Assembly: GCA_017399305.1 (NCBI GenBank)
Contig: JAFQDK010000012.1
Span: 1 to 38,356, forward strand
Length of the DNA stretch: 38,356 bases
Direction of reading: 5' to 3'
From: Clostridia bacterium
GTDB taxonomy: Bacteria; Bacillota; Clostridia; Oscillospirales; CAG-272
In this document: piece by piece, positions 32,091 through 38,356 of the stretch
How the letters are laid out: each line of letters begins with the position of its first letter
How positions within the stretch are numbered: the first letter of the stretch is position 1
The notes under the pieces: generated by a model
The model's database searches: none
Seen by the model: only the letters and a program-made list of their open reading frames with translations
Told to the model about the DNA's origin: nothing
Position numbers and translations under genes: made by a program

Positions 32091-32162
32091 TTATACTATT
32101 CTTTTCAAAACTTGGTGGCATGCCGAAAATCTTTCAAATTCTTTTTTATTGGTAATAAGCAT
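32091..32162 (-). CDS. 23-codon ORF with its own promoter, binding site and terminator
   Basis: The ATG at 32160-32162 opens a frame ending at TAA 32091-32093. The peptide begins MLITNKKEFERFSACHQ and ends in KRIV. A strong GTGGAGGTG site is correctly spaced upstream, a promoter lies at 32186-32214, and a terminator follows immediately. Three explanations fit: a true micropeptide, the 5' remnant of a larger gene (the opening resembles, from memory, the N-termini of some sialidase-like enzymes), or an sRNA carrying a leader ORF. No function can be assigned. Confidence 0.5.
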   Translation of the reverse strand: MLITNKKEFERFSACHQVLKRIV

Positions 32163-32185
32163 CGTTACACCTCCACTTTGATTTT

Positions 32186-32214
32186 AGTGTAACAATTCTT
32201 TTAAGATTTAACAA
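32186..32214 (-). promoter_or_regulatory. Promoter of the 23-codon ORF
   Basis: TTGTTA (32209-32214), a 17-nt spacer and TGTTACACT (extended -10, TACACT at 32186-32191). The predicted start is about 32179. Confidence 0.6.
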
Positions 32215-32301
32215 TAACAGAATTGTTAAAAGTGTTTTTGAATTATTTTTGAATTGTACGAGAATTTTTCGTTTTTCTCCCCTTTTTGTAAGAAAGTATG
32301 G

Positions 32302-32307
32302 TACAAT
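32302..32307 (+). promoter_or_regulatory. Probable extended -10 promoter of the CBS gene
   Basis: TGGTACAAT places a -10 TACAAT at 32302-32307, with no good -35 at the proper distance. It lies 36 nt before the ATG of the CBS-domain gene. Confidence 0.45.
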
Positions 32308-32342
32308 AGAGTTATAAATGAATAACCCCAACGGAGGACGGT

Positions 32343-32741
32343 ATGAACATTCTATTCTTTCTCCGCCCCAAAAGCGGAGTTACATATCTCACTCTCGGCA
32401 ATTCCTTAAGACAAGGTCTTGAAAAAATGAAAAACAGCGGCTATACAGAAGTTCCTGTTGTTGCCAAGGACGGCACCTACATAGGTACGGTAAGTCAAGG
32501 TGACTTTCTCTGGAAGATACTTGACAAAGACTTTACCGATATGCAAATGGCAGAGCATACATCCATTGACTCTCTTGTTTCAAAAAGGAATGTCGCCGTA
32601 AGCATTAACACCACTATGGAGGATCTCTTATCTAAAGCCGTTGAACAGAACTTTGTCCCTGTCGTCGATGACTTTGGCGCATTTGTAGGAATTGTCACAA
32701 GAAAAGCAATAATCAAATACTTTGCCGATAAAAAGGCATAA
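32343..32741 (+). CDS. Small CBS-pair protein
   Basis: The protein is 132 aa and consists of two CBS domains: residues ~15-60 ('SLRQGLEKMKNSGYTEVPVV', then 'YIGTVSQGDFLW') and ~75-128 ('TMEDLLSKAVEQNFVPVVDD', then 'FVGIVTRKAIIKYF'). CBS pairs bind adenine nucleotides such as AMP, ATP or c-di-AMP and act as sensors; stand-alone proteins of this size resemble CbpB-type c-di-AMP receptors, which is inference. An ACGGAGGAC site precedes the ATG. Single-gene unit with its own terminator. Confidence 0.88.
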   Translation: MNILFFLRPKSGVTYLTLGNSLRQGLEKMKNSGYTEVPVVAKDGTYIGTVSQGDFLWKILDKDFTDMQMAEHTSIDSLVSKRNVAVSINTTMEDLLSKAVEQNFVPVVDDFGAFVGIVTRKAIIKYFADKKA

Positions 32742-32745
32742 AAAA

Positions 32746-32765
32746 ATGACTCCTCACGGAGTCAT
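32746..32765. terminator. Bidirectional terminator between the CBS and M20 genes
   Basis: ATGACTCC (32746-32753) pairs with GGAGTCAT (32758-32765) around TCAC. T-runs follow on both strands, and the hairpin serves the two convergent genes. Confidence 0.9.
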
Positions 32766-32769
32766 TTTT

Positions 32770-34122
32770 TTATTTATCTATTCTTACCTTTGCAGTACCG
32801 TCGTCGAAATACTCAATGCGGTCGCCGCTGTCATTGAGACTATCAACAAAGGAGAGGAACTCCTCTTTAGTTGCAAACTGCGGCTTGTACTCTGCAATGA
32901 CTTTTTTTGCACGCTCGCCGTTATCCGAAAGCAACAGATAAAGCATCATAAGCTGAAGCTTTGCACTGTCAACACATGCGGCAACAGGATCAACAATATA
33001 ATAATCCATGCCGTGACCTGTTCCCTTTGCGCCTGCGGCATCAGCATGCTGAATGGGCATAATGCTTGAAAGGTCACCCATGTCAGTTGAGCCTGTAGCT
33101 ACACCCTGTACAATCTTGAACTCATGCTGTGGAATTATGGCTGCCGCCGCCTCGGCAAACATATCTCCAAGAGTTGAATCGTGCACAGTGGGAGAATATC
33201 CGGGATAGTCAACTATCTCAATATTTGTGCCAAGCGAAAGCGCCGCTCCGACAAGTGCCTGATTTACCTTGCGATTGACTTTTTTCATAGCATCAAAGGT
33301 CTTGCCGCGAACATAGCTTTCGAGTCTGGCTTCTGACGGAATTGCATTTACCATAGTGCCACCGGCGGTCATTATAGGATGCACACGGATATAGTCCATA
33401 TTGAGAAATGTCTCTCTTATTGCGTTTACAGCGTTAAGTCCGCAAGTTGCGGCATAGAGCGCATTTCTGCCCATCTGGGGTGCACCGCCAGCATGAGCGG
33501 CTTTGCCCTTATAGATAATCTTTTTAACAATACAGCCTACATGATGCCCCTTGCGAACGCCAAAACGTCCGCCAGCATGAACCATAAACGCTATGTCAAC
33601 ATCGTCAAAATATCCGCGATAAAGAAATTCACTTTTACCGCCGAAGTATTTGATAATTCCCTGTTTTTTAAGTTCTGCACGGTATTCAATCTCAAGCAGT
33701 TCCTCAGCGGGAACAGCACAAAGCTTGATCTTACCGCAAAGATTATCAAGCATACCATTTTCGGTGAGTGCCGCCGCAATACCGTAAAGAGTTGCACTAT
33801 GAGTATTGTGTCCGCATGCGTGAACTGCACCGGTTTCTTTATCAGCCTCCGGGTGCTCAGGGCAAATGACAGAGTCCATTTCGCCAAGTACAAGTACGCA
33901 CGGACCTTCTCTGCCTGTGTCAATCTCAACGTAGAATCCGGGGATATTGCCTGCCTCATGCAGTGTATAACCCAGTGCTGTATACTTTTCTTTTAAATAG
34001 GCATTGGTTTTCCATTCCTTAAAACCTGTTTCCGGATTGTTCCAGATATAACGCTCCGCCTTGAGAATAGACTCTTTATATTTTTCAACAGAAGCTTCGA
34101 TAAGCTTGATTTGATTTTCCAT
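32770..34122 (-). CDS. M20-family amidohydrolase (M20D, aminobenzoyl-glutamate hydrolase-like)
   Basis: The protein is 450 aa. 'RYIWNNPETGFKEWKTNAYL' at ~24-43 is the usual M20D start. Metal ligands appear in 'LGEMDSVICPEHP', 'VHACGHNTHSATLYG' (CGHN motif), 'LCAVPAEELL' (Glu pair) and near the C-terminus 'AKGTGHGMDYYI'. The small dimerisation domain includes 'HHVGCIVKKIIYKGKAAHAG'. It likely hydrolyses an N-acyl amino acid or peptide-like amide in the cytosol (no signal peptide). Substrate unknown; AbgB-like and IAA-amino-acid-hydrolase-like activities are alternatives. AAGGAG precedes the ATG. Confidence 0.9.
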   Translation of the reverse strand: MENQIKLIEASVEKYKESILKAERYIWNNPETGFKEWKTNAYLKEKYTALGYTLHEAGNIPGFYVEIDTGREGPCVLVLGEMDSVICPEHPEADKETGAVHACGHNTHSATLYGIAAALTENGMLDNLCGKIKLCAVPAEELLEIEYRAELKKQGIIKYFGGKSEFLYRGYFDDVDIAFMVHAGGRFGVRKGHHVGCIVKKIIYKGKAAHAGGAPQMGRNALYAATCGLNAVNAIRETFLNMDYIRVHPIMTAGGTMVNAIPSEARLESYVRGKTFDAMKKVNRKVNQALVGAALSLGTNIEIVDYPGYSPTVHDSTLGDMFAEAAAAIIPQHEFKIVQGVATGSTDMGDLSSIMPIQHADAAGAKGTGHGMDYYIVDPVAACVDSAKLQLMMLYLLLSDNGERAKKVIAEYKPQFATKEEFLSFVDSLNDSGDRIEYFDDGTAKVRIDK

Positions 34123-34150
34123 GTTTAGCTCCTTAAATATTTATATATTT

Positions 34151-34179
34151 AGCATACTCCAAATCTCACCAATTGTAAA
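34151..34179 (-). promoter_or_regulatory. Promoter of the M20 amidohydrolase gene
   Basis: TTTACA (34174-34179), a 17-nt spacer and TATGCT (34151-34156), placed directly after the ribokinase terminator. Confidence 0.6.
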
Positions 34180-34182
34180 TAA

Positions 34183-34206
34183 AAATCTCCGCAAAAGCGG
34201 AGATTT
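34183..34206 (-). terminator. Terminator of the ribokinase gene
   Basis: AAATCTCCGC (34183-34192) pairs with GCGGAGATTT (34197-34206) as a 10-bp stem with loop AAAA on the plus strand. The minus strand continues TTATTTAC. It starts 4 nt after the ribokinase stop. Confidence 0.85.
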
Positions 34207-34210
34207 TTAT

Positions 34211-35146
34211 TTATAACTCTGAGAAAGTAGGTAGCGAAGGTATTGCACCCTTGCGAGAAACGGTAACCGCTGCCGTACGGTTTGCAAACGCGAGCGCTTC
34301 TTCCGTGCTCATTCCGCTTGTGATTGCATAGCTGAAGCCACCTATAAATGAGTCGCCTGCCGCGGTGGGGTCAACTGCTTTAACGCCTTTCACTGCAGGA
34401 GAATAATACTCACCACCATCTCCATAGAGCGCGGCTCCTGCCGCACCGAGGGTAATAAGCACATTCTTTGCACCCTTAGATAGAATTATTTCTGCCGCTC
34501 TTTTGGCGGTATCAAGGTCTGCGGTGTTTCCGTCACGCGGAATAGTGATGCCGGTCATGCTCTCCGCCTCGGTTTCATTTGGGCAGACGTATGTGAGATA
34601 TGGAATAATACTGTCGGGAAGCGGCGCATAGGGCGCAGTGTTTAAAAACACAGGAACACCCTTATCATGCGCGTATTTTGCAACGATCTCATTTATCTCC
34701 ATAGGTATTTCAAGCTGCATTACCACGAGGTCATAGTTTGAGATTGTATCTTTGAGAAAAGCAACGTCATCCTGTGTGATAGCCATATTTGCGCCCGGAT
34801 ATACTATAATGCGGTTCTGCACACTTCCGTCATGATTTTCAAGGAGAATAACGGCAAGCCCTGTCTGTACATTATCCTTTATAATGACATGCGTTGTATC
34901 AACACCCGCCTCATTACAGATTGCAAGAGCAAATTTTCCGTTTTCATCATTTCCGACAGCACCTACCATTGTTACAGATGCGCCGAATCTTGCCGCCTGT
35001 ACCGCCTGATTTGCCCCTTTGCCGCCTGCCGCGGTTGTTATCTCTTCGCCTATAACAGTTTCTCCTGCTTTCGGGAAAACGTCCATTGTCATTACCTTGT
35101 CAACGTTAAGACTGCCGACTACTAAAATTTTAGGTTGCTTTTTCAT
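34211..35146 (-). CDS. rbsK: Ribokinase (PfkB family)
   Basis: The protein is 311 aa. It phosphorylates ribose or a related sugar with ATP. The N-terminal signature 'ILVVGSLNVDKVMTMDVFPK' and 'AAGGKGANQAVQAARFGASV' (PfkB signature 1) are typical of RbsK, and the C-terminal signature 2 is 'VDPTAAGDSFIGGFSYA' with the catalytic Asp. DPTAAGDS replaces the more common DTTAAGDT, so specificity for ribose itself is not certain. It starts 4 nt after the stop of the truncated carbohydrate-binding-like gene, suggesting both once formed one operon for a pentose-containing glycan. Confidence 0.92.
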   Translation of the reverse strand: MKKQPKILVVGSLNVDKVMTMDVFPKAGETVIGEEITTAAGGKGANQAVQAARFGASVTMVGAVGNDENGKFALAICNEAGVDTTHVIIKDNVQTGLAVILLENHDGSVQNRIIVYPGANMAITQDDVAFLKDTISNYDLVVMQLEIPMEINEIVAKYAHDKGVPVFLNTAPYAPLPDSIIPYLTYVCPNETEAESMTGITIPRDGNTADLDTAKRAAEIILSKGAKNVLITLGAAGAALYGDGGEYYSPAVKGVKAVDPTAAGDSFIGGFSYAITSGMSTEEALAFANRTAAVTVSRKGAIPSLPTFSEL

Positions 35147-35150
35147 AATC

Positions 35151-36014
35151 TCACTTTTCGACTATTCGCAGATAGTCAATACCTACATAGTAATTTGTAG
35201 CACTTGTGTTTTTGCCGATAAGCTTGATTTCAACAGTATTTGCCCCCGCACTGAGAGTGACAGTTCCAAAATCTGAAATCTTGTGAGCTACACTTGTATT
35301 GTAGCCATCAAACGTACCGACCTTTACACCGTTTACGTATAATTCAATTATACCATAGTCTTTTGCGATTGTAAATCCGCCTGCGAGAGAATAGTTCCCT
35401 GTCTTTGAAACAGTAATACTTGTAGAGAGTGTGTTATCAGCCGCGCCTACCGTCCAGAAAAGCTGACTGCCTTCGCTCCACACACTGCCAAAACCTGTCA
35501 TTGTCTGTGCACGTAAACTTCCCGCAGAAACAGTAGCATTTGCAAGCATCTCATCCTCGCCTTCGTAAAGTGTGATGTCAGATTCATCAACCTTTGTTGC
35601 CTTGAAGCAATCAAGACCTACAAGGTATGCGGTGGCAGATGCATTCTTGCCTGTAATGGTAAACTGAAGTTTATTATACCCCGCCTTGAGATCGACAAAC
35701 CCAAAATCAACTGTCTTATATGCAACGCTTGTGCTGTAGCCGTCAACAGATGCGATCTTTGAGCCGTTAAGCGTAAGATCAAACATACCGTAATCCTTTG
35801 CAGTGGTGATGCCCATGTTCATCCGATACATTCCGCTTTTTTCTACAAAGATATATACGTTCATTTTGTCACCTACGGTAGTACCAAGATGCCACCAAAG
35901 CTGCTTTCCGCCACTCCAGTTTGAGCCAAAGCCCGACATAGTCTGCGGCTCTGCAGTACCGCCATCAACGATAGAATTTTCAAGGAGGTATGTCTCGCCC
36001 TCATACGATGTTTG
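35151..36014 (-). pseudogene. 3' remnant of a secreted protein with two tandem carbohydrate-binding-like domains
   Basis: An open frame runs from 36014 to the stop at 35151 (287 aa) but has no proper start: in-frame TGA at 36015-36017 closes it upstream, and the first ATG (35939) has no binding site. It holds two tandem copies of a ~125-residue beta-rich domain. Copy 1 has 'MSGFGSNWSGGKQLWW' and 'GKNASATAYLVGLD'; copy 2 has 'MTGFGSVWSEGSQLFW' and 'GKNTSATNYYVGID'. Such domains are usually C-terminal to a glycoside hydrolase, so the catalytic part is missing. Copy 1 is homologous to copy 2 up to 'SYEGE', a few codons from the junction with the AT-rich segment. Confidence 0.75.
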
Positions 36015-36049
36015 TCAAGGGGTTTTGTGAGATTTTTTCAAAAAATTTT

Positions 36050-36889
36050 TCAACACCGCAATAAACCGAGCTTTTGCATTAGCTTTATGTGTTCCGTTCC
36101 GCTTTCCATTGTATAAATACGAGTAGTTTCTATGCTTGAATGTCCCAAGATGTCGGCAAGTCTTACAATATCTTTTTGCAAAGAATAAAATGTTTTCGCA
36201 AAAAGATGACGAAAATTATGGGGAAAGACTTTGCTTCGTGCTACATTGGCACTCTCGCATAAATCTTTGAGCATCTTCCATACTGTGCTACGGTCAAGAG
36301 GTTTACCGCTTCGTGTTATGAACACCGAGCCGCTTTTTATATTTCGCTGCTTCATATAGGTTTTCAGCATTTTACATAGTTGCTTCGGTAAAAATACTTG
36401 CCGTATTTTGCCCTTACAATTTATTGTTGCTTGCCCTGTGTTCACGGCTTCGCAAGTTACATATTTTAATTCGGAAATTCTCAATCCCGTACTGCCTATG
36501 GTCTGCATCAAATAATATAATCGTTCATTCTTTTTGTTTTTAGCTGCTGTCAAAAGTCTTTCGTATTCGGCTTTTGTCAGTTCTTTTTCTTTATCGGCAA
36601 ATATCCGGCGTTGTATTTTTAGGGTTTTGACTTTCAAATCGTACCAATTCATATACATAAATAAAGCATTGAGTGATGATAAAATTGAATTAACGCTCGC
36701 AGGTAGATACTTCTCACAAAGCTCTTTTTTATAGGCAAGCACTACCGATTTATCAACCCCTTTACCGCCGAGCCACTCACAGAAGAAACGAATATCACGC
36801 ATATATTTCTCTATGGTGTTGTCGCTCTTTTCTTCCTCATACAGATATAGTTCAAATCTTTTTACAATTTCATTTGTAATATTTTTCAT
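36050..36889 (-). CDS. Tyrosine recombinase / site-specific integrase
   Basis: The protein is 279 aa. It has an N-terminal SAM-like core-binding domain ('FELYLYEEEKSDNTIEKYMR') and a C-terminal catalytic domain with the full set: Arg in 'GSTGLRISELKYV', Lys in 'INCKGKIRQVFLP', H-x-x-R in 'FPHNFRHLFAKTF', His in 'DILGHSSIETT', and Tyr in 'TTRIYTM'. XerC/D-like size, without an arm-binding domain. ATG 36887-36889 with AAGGAAG 7 nt upstream is the likely start; a 14-codon longer frame exists. A TATAAT at 36921-36926 may be its -10. Active-site residues look intact. Confidence 0.92.
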   Translation of the reverse strand: MKNITNEIVKRFELYLYEEEKSDNTIEKYMRDIRFFCEWLGGKGVDKSVVLAYKKELCEKYLPASVNSILSSLNALFMYMNWYDLKVKTLKIQRRIFADKEKELTKAEYERLLTAAKNKKNERLYYLMQTIGSTGLRISELKYVTCEAVNTGQATINCKGKIRQVFLPKQLCKMLKTYMKQRNIKSGSVFITRSGKPLDRSTVWKMLKDLCESANVARSKVFPHNFRHLFAKTFYSLQKDIVRLADILGHSSIETTRIYTMESGTEHIKLMQKLGLLRC

Positions 36890-36971
36890 TTCAAAACTTC
36901 CTTTCAAGTTTTTTATATTTATTATAACCATAAATGCAACTTGAATGAAAATTCTTGCAAAAATAGAACGA

Positions 36972-37002
36972 GGGCATACCGCTTTTTATCGGCGGTATGC
37001 CC
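36972..37002 (-). terminator. Terminator of the SLH-protein / small membrane peptide unit
   Basis: GGGCATACCGC (36972-36982) and GCGGTATGCCC (36992-37002) form an 11-bp perfect stem. On the minus strand it leads into TCGTTCTATTTTTG. It insulates the integrase gene from upstream transcription. Confidence 0.8.
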
Positions 37003-37024
37003 TTAATTCATTTGAGCTTTATAA

Positions 37025-37180
37025 TTATAATTTATCAGACTTGTCGGCAGCTCCGAAAATAGCTATTATCAAACCAATTACACCTATTCCGCTTGTTACA
37101 TAGGCAAAATAGCCATTATGCGAAACCTCTATGAGAATAGCAAGCAAAATAATTGCAATACCTAAACCGATTTTTCTCAT
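37025..37180 (-). CDS. 51-aa hydrophobic membrane peptide
   Basis: ATG 37178-37180 has AGGAGG 8 nt upstream and the frame ends at TAA 37025-37027. The peptide is mostly two hydrophobic helices (about residues 4-18 and 25-43: 'IGLGIAIILLAILIEV' and 'TSGIGVIGLIIAIFGA') with a short charged tail (DKSDKL). It starts 21 nt after the SLH-protein gene and shares its terminator, so it belongs to the same transcript. No family is recognised; a role as a membrane partner or a toxin-like peptide is open. Confidence 0.7.
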   Translation of the reverse strand: MRKIGLGIAIILLAILIEVSHNGYFAYVTSGIGVIGLIIAIFGAADKSDKL

Positions 37181-37201
37181 AACATCAACCTCCTGCGTGG
37201 G

Positions 37202-38356
37202 TTATTTTACGATTGCTACATCAATGCTATCTTCACCCAAGCCTTGTGTAATTTCATACAGACGAGAGAAGATGTTATCTCTATCTCCGTTATTTACAAA
37301 TGACATAGTAGCTTTAATAACTCCATCACCGAATTTAGAGAATGACACAAGTGCTGAATATTCGCCGTCATACTGTAAATACAAAGCGAAATCGTCAGTA
37401 AAATCCTTTGGCATTATATAACCTCTGCTGTTGGTGAGGATAGTAAGAGCTGCAAGATTTTCTGTTCCATAAGAAGCATTTATCATACTTGCGAGGTGTG
37501 AAAAATCAACCTTGTTAAGTTTGAGTAATTTTTCAATATCGAAGCCGTCTAATTCTTCATCAGAAAAGGCTTTAATGTTGTTTATTATCTGCTCACGGTT
37601 TGCAGACATATAATAAATCTTTGATGGCTTGCTGTAATCAGCAGCACCAAGCTCCAAAACTTTATTTGTCATTTCTTCGTTTGCTGTGTAATAACCGATA
37701 AATTCCTTATCGGCTGCAAGTTCAGCAGATTCTTTAATGAGTTTAGTTGCTTCATCTATATAGAAATCATCAACCTTTTTTGTGTCAATTACAGTAATCT
37801 GTGTAGGTGCATCAGCTCCACCAATAACGGTTGTGTTTTCGCCAATGATTATTGATGTGGGGCCGTCTGCACCGCCGATAATTCCAAGACTTGTGTTTTC
37901 ATCAAGAAGTCCGGCTGCTCCTGCACTTTCAAGAACTCTAACAAGAGTTACGATTGCCTGTTCTGTTGTGTATGTATCTTTCGGAGCAAACTTGTTATTT
38001 CCGACACCATTCATAAATCCTAAGTTGCTGATTGTTTGAATAGAATCAGATGCCCATTCGGAAATCTCATTTATATCGTCATACTCAAACCACATTTCTG
38101 TCGCTGCCATAGGAAACACCTTGTTTACCATACGCACGATAATAGTTGCAGCTTCTTCACGGGTAAGATAATCATTAGGAGCAAATTCTGTTGATGATTT
38201 TCCGTTGATAATTCCCAAACCGTTCAGCATAAGAATTTTATCATTTTTGGTGTCTGTGAAGCTGTCTGTTATAGGTGCTGTGATTTCATCACTTGCTAAT
38301 ACAATAAGATTATAAATCAGTTCGCAAAATTCCTCACGGGTAATGTTTTCTTTGTA
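37202..38356 (-). CDS. SLH-domain protein with two GGADGPT-type motifs (5' end outside window)
   Basis: The frame is open to the window edge, so 384 C-terminal residues are visible and the start is missing. SLH motifs: 'NITREEFCELIYNLIV' onward, 'NGKSSTEFAPNDYLTREEAA' and 'VGNNKFAPKDTYTTEQAIVT'. They are followed by 'LGIIGGADGPTSIIIG' and, about 18 residues later, 'VIGGADAPTQITVI'. The remaining ~215 residues are an acidic alpha/beta domain ending 'GEDSIDVAIVK' with no recognised family. GGADGPT is best known from the membrane core of Na+-pumping decarboxylase beta subunits, but no membrane helices are present here. Its role is unknown. Confidence 0.75.
   Translation of the reverse strand, partial: YKENITREEFCELIYNLIVLASDEITAPITDSFTDTKNDKILMLNGLGIINGKSSTEFAPNDYLTREEAATIIVRMVNKVFPMAATEMWFEYDDINEISEWASDSIQTISNLGFMNGVGNNKFAPKDTYTTEQAIVTLVRVLESAGAAGLLDENTSLGIIGGADGPTSIIIGENTTVIGGADAPTQITVIDTKKVDDFYIDEATKLIKESAELAADKEFIGYYTANEEMTNKVLELGAADYSKPSKIYYMSANREQIINNIKAFSDEELDGFDIEKLLKLNKVDFSHLASMINASYGTENLAALTILTNSRGYIMPKDFTDDFALYLQYDGEYSALVSFSKFGDGVIKATMSFVNNGDRDNIFSRLYEITQGLGEDSIDVAIVK

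Larger units (their letters stand above)
36015..38356. mobile_element. Probable integrated segment (left end), open at the window edge
   Basis: From ~36015 rightwards the DNA is visibly more AT-rich than the rest of the window, it begins exactly where a coding frame is interrupted, and the first gene inside is a tyrosine recombinase with its 3' end at the border. It then carries a 51-aa membrane peptide and an SLH protein gene. The right end and any flanking repeat lie outside the window. That it is a mobile unit is inference; a rearrangement border is the alternative. Confidence 0.45.

Noticed and set aside
32146-32331. Minus-strand 61-codon open frame
   Set aside because: No ribosome binding site; it spans the promoter of the 23-codon ORF in another frame and runs into the upstream region of the CBS gene.
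37202-38356. Calling a sodium-translocating decarboxylase beta subunit from GGADGPT
   Set aside because: The rest of the protein is SLH domains and a soluble domain with no membrane helices; only the short motif matches.
1-38356. CRISPR arrays, rRNA genes, prophage structural genes, restriction-modification or toxin-antitoxin modules
   Set aside because: Looked for; no regularly spaced repeats, rRNA segments or recognisable proteins of these kinds are present.

Overview
The window reads as a chromosomal segment of a low-to-mid GC Gram-positive Clostridia bacterium, probably a gut or rumen lineage near Oscillospirales/Eubacteriales (lineage is inference). Supporting signs are the Firmicutes-type S10/spc ribosomal cluster, strong AGGAGG ribosome binding sites, the spore genes gpr and spoIIP, a SigH-like sigma factor, DUF4364, the TIGR03960/TIGR03936 radical-SAM pair, lipoproteins with classical lipoboxes, and surface proteins with S-layer homology (SLH) domains.

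Layout. (1) 1-5989, minus strand: the ribosomal operon from rpsJ to the start of rplE. It is preceded by a ~258-nt structured leader and a near-consensus promoter (6254-6282). (2) 6323-9746: a 21-bp perfect palindrome lies between divergent promoters, followed by an 8-TM membrane protein and polA on the plus strand, ending in a cluster of hairpins. (3) 20514-9894, minus strand: a long co-directional run of rlmB, a large acidic membrane protein that looks like a decayed P-type ATPase, two radical-SAM-system proteins, a CapA-like lipoprotein, an atypical sigma/anti-sigma pair, a HAD phosphatase, a Sel1-repeat protein, a CYTH protein and a DUF2500 protein. Many of these genes overlap or are translationally coupled. 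(4) 20624-24412: a zinc-ribbon protein preceded by a tRNA-like remnant, a SigH-like sigma factor, a DUF4364 protein and an orphan oligopeptide-binding lipoprotein, mostly each with its own promoter and terminator. (5) 24596-26742, plus strand: gpr-spoIIP. (6) 26770-32214, minus strand: a 1436-aa secreted beta-helix/GH43/SLH protein behind an AraC-type regulator, and a tiny transcription unit with a 23-codon ORF. (7) 32343-35146: a CBS-domain protein, an M20 amidohydrolase and a ribokinase. (8) 35151-38356: the 3' part of a carbohydrate-binding-like protein gene, cut off exactly where an AT-rich segment starts. That segment carries a tyrosine recombinase, a 51-aa membrane peptide and an SLH protein that runs off the window.

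How it fits together. The left part is housekeeping: translation, replication and rRNA methylation. The middle is envelope, signalling and sporulation functions. The right part is accessory and carbohydrate-related: a surface glycan hydrolase with its own regulator, sugar phosphorylation, and a probable horizontally acquired island that broke a neighbouring gene. The most unusual items are the P-type-ATPase-like pseudoenzyme, the tRNA-like sequence, the micro-gene at 32091-32162, and the integrase-linked SLH protein carrying two copies of the GGADGPT motif otherwise known from sodium-pump decarboxylases.
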